A model generated the notes under the pieces. It searched no databases, was not told the DNA's origin, and saw only the letters and a program-made list of their open reading frames with translations. This document shows positions 7,012 through 7,734 of a DNA stretch of 7,734 bases, piece by piece (the first letter of the stretch is position 1; each line of letters begins with the position of its first letter). The stretch lies in assembly GCA_030146605.1 (NCBI GenBank), contig JASLBO010000038.1, positions 1-7,734 of the forward strand, written 5' to 3'. The DNA is from Sphingomonas sp. Lineage in GTDB: Bacteria; Pseudomonadota; Alphaproteobacteria; Sphingomonadales; Sphingomonadaceae. The position numbers were made by a program, and so were the translations under genes.

Positions 7012-7091
7012 CGTCACCCCGGCGAAGGCCGGGGTCTCAGGCGGCATCGGTCCGCCGGCCGCCCGAGATCCCGGCTTTCGCCGGGATGACG
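7012..7091. repeat. Inverted repeat between convergent genes, likely bidirectional terminator
   Basis: Arms of 33 bases (7012-7044 and 7059-7091) pair with four mismatches around a 14-base loop. They begin CGTCACCCCGGCGAAGGCC and, on the other strand, CGTCATCCCGGCGAAAGCC. The element starts six bases after the GH3 stop codon and ends two bases before the GH9 stop codon, filling the entire gap between the convergent genes. GTCATCCCGGCGAAAGCCGG-type repeats are recalled as common in alphaproteobacterial intergenic DNA, including sphingomonads. There is no clear T-run, so a role as terminator or mRNA 3' stabiliser is inferred from position. Confidence 0.75.
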
Positions 7092-7093
7092 GC

Positions 7094-7734
7094 TCAATCG
7101 CTACCCAGCCACGCCGCCACCCAGAACAGCGGCGCATTCCAGTTGATCGCCACTTCGTTCAGCGAATAGGCATGCACGTCGTCCACCCAGCAACGCTGCG
7201 GCGCGCACTTGCCCTGCATCTTTTTCGCCACATCGTCGCTCATCGACGTCGAGTTCGGCCCGCCCGAGAGCGCTCCCGCCGGCGGCCCCGGCAGCTTCGG
7301 GTCGAGTGCATGCGCCCAGAAGCGGTGGTGCGGGTTCCGCAGCGGCCGCGCCCCATAGCCGCTGACATAGGATTGGCCGAGCGGGTTGCGCCCGAGCACA
7401 TAGTCCATCGCGGCAACCAAACCCGCGCGATATTTCGCCGCGCCGGTGAAATCATGCGCCAGCCCGAGCAGCATCGCCCGGTTGAGCAGGTTCGAATTCG
7501 AACCCCAGGGATAGCCGCTCGCGACATAGGGTATGCCATAGCCATTGCCCTTCTCGTCCGCGAGAAAGCGGTCCGCAGCCGCCACGATCGCCGCGCGCAG
7601 CCGCGCGGTCTCGGCCCTGGGCAGCGCGTTATCCGTAGTCGCCAGCGTGATCGCCCCGAGCGTCGCGGTGCTCGGCCAGCCCGGCTCGCGCAGCTCGGCG
7701 CGGAAATGCGGCGAGCCGGTCACCGCATCGCGAT
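7094..7734 (-). CDS. GH9 family endo-beta-glucanase, C-terminal part only
   Basis: The C-terminal 212 residues of a family 9 glycoside hydrolase; the reading frame is open to the right edge, so the start, any signal peptide and the N-terminal catalytic Asp pair are outside the window. Seen in order: WGSNSNLLNRAMLLGLA, DYVLGRNPLGQSYVSGYG, the conserved NPHHRFWAH, GALSGGPNS, two close cysteines in KCAPQRC, and VDDVHAYSLNEVAINWNAPL, whose Glu (in NEVAINWN) is the general acid of this inverting family. GH9 enzymes cut internal or reducing-side beta-1,4-glucan bonds in cellulose, mixed-linkage glucan or similar polymers. It would feed oligosaccharides to the convergent GH3 enzyme. The GTG at 7723 is not taken as the start, because the frame and likely homology continue upstream. 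SLNEVAINW has Leu where Thr is more usual; this is not expected to matter. Confidence 0.92.
   Translation of the reverse strand, partial: RDAVTGSPHFRAELREPGWPSTATLGAITLATTDNALPRAETARLRAAIVAAADRFLADEKGNGYGIPYVASGYPWGSNSNLLNRAMLLGLAHDFTGAAKYRAGLVAAMDYVLGRNPLGQSYVSGYGARPLRNPHHRFWAHALDPKLPGPPAGALSGGPNSTSMSDDVAKKMQGKCAPQRCWVDDVHAYSLNEVAINWNAPLFWVAAWLGSD

Noticed and set aside
7094..7723. Taking the GTG at 7723 as the real start of the GH9 gene
   Set aside because: The frame remains open to the window edge and a GH9 enzyme needs several hundred more N-terminal residues including catalytic aspartates, so the gene is simply cut by the window.

Overview
The window looks like chromosomal DNA from a sphingomonad-type alphaproteobacterium (Sphingomonas or a close relative). 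The reasons are the strongly GC-rich coding sequence, a dehydratase very like Caulobacter XylD, LacI-type operators of the TGGTAGCGCTACCA class, and two GC-rich palindromic intergenic elements of the kind scattered through sphingomonad genomes. This assignment rests on recognition by eye, not on a database search.

Layout. The left part is a minus-strand cluster, read right to left. A LacI-family repressor (4450 to 3335) is followed after 84 bp by a sugar-porter MFS transporter (3250 to 1835). A 128-bp nested palindrome (1702-1829) comes next, and then a sugar-acid dehydratase of the IlvD/Edd family, best called D-xylonate dehydratase XylD (1685 to beyond the left edge). Divergent from the repressor is a secreted GH3 beta-glycosidase (4607-7006, plus strand). 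A perfect-stem-like inverted repeat (7012-7091) separates it from a convergent GH9 glucanase gene that enters from the right edge and ends at 7094.

How the genes fit together. The GH9 enzyme would cut a beta-1,4-glucan type polysaccharide into oligosaccharides, the GH3 enzyme would release monosaccharides in the periplasm, the proton-coupled porter would import them, and the dehydratase would act in non-phosphorylating pentonate breakdown (Weimberg or Dahms type). The LacI regulator probably controls at least the GH3 gene and the transporter: 14-bp LacI-type palindromes with a central CpG lie in front of both (4552-4565 and 3292-3305). This reads as a plant cell wall (hemicellulose/beta-glucan) utilisation locus.

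The gene families are all well known and I see no wholly new system. The points most worth a second look are the shared operators, the GLUT-like selectivity residues in the transporter next to a xylonate dehydratase, and the large palindrome placed between two operon genes. Both edge genes (xylD and GH9) are cut by the window.
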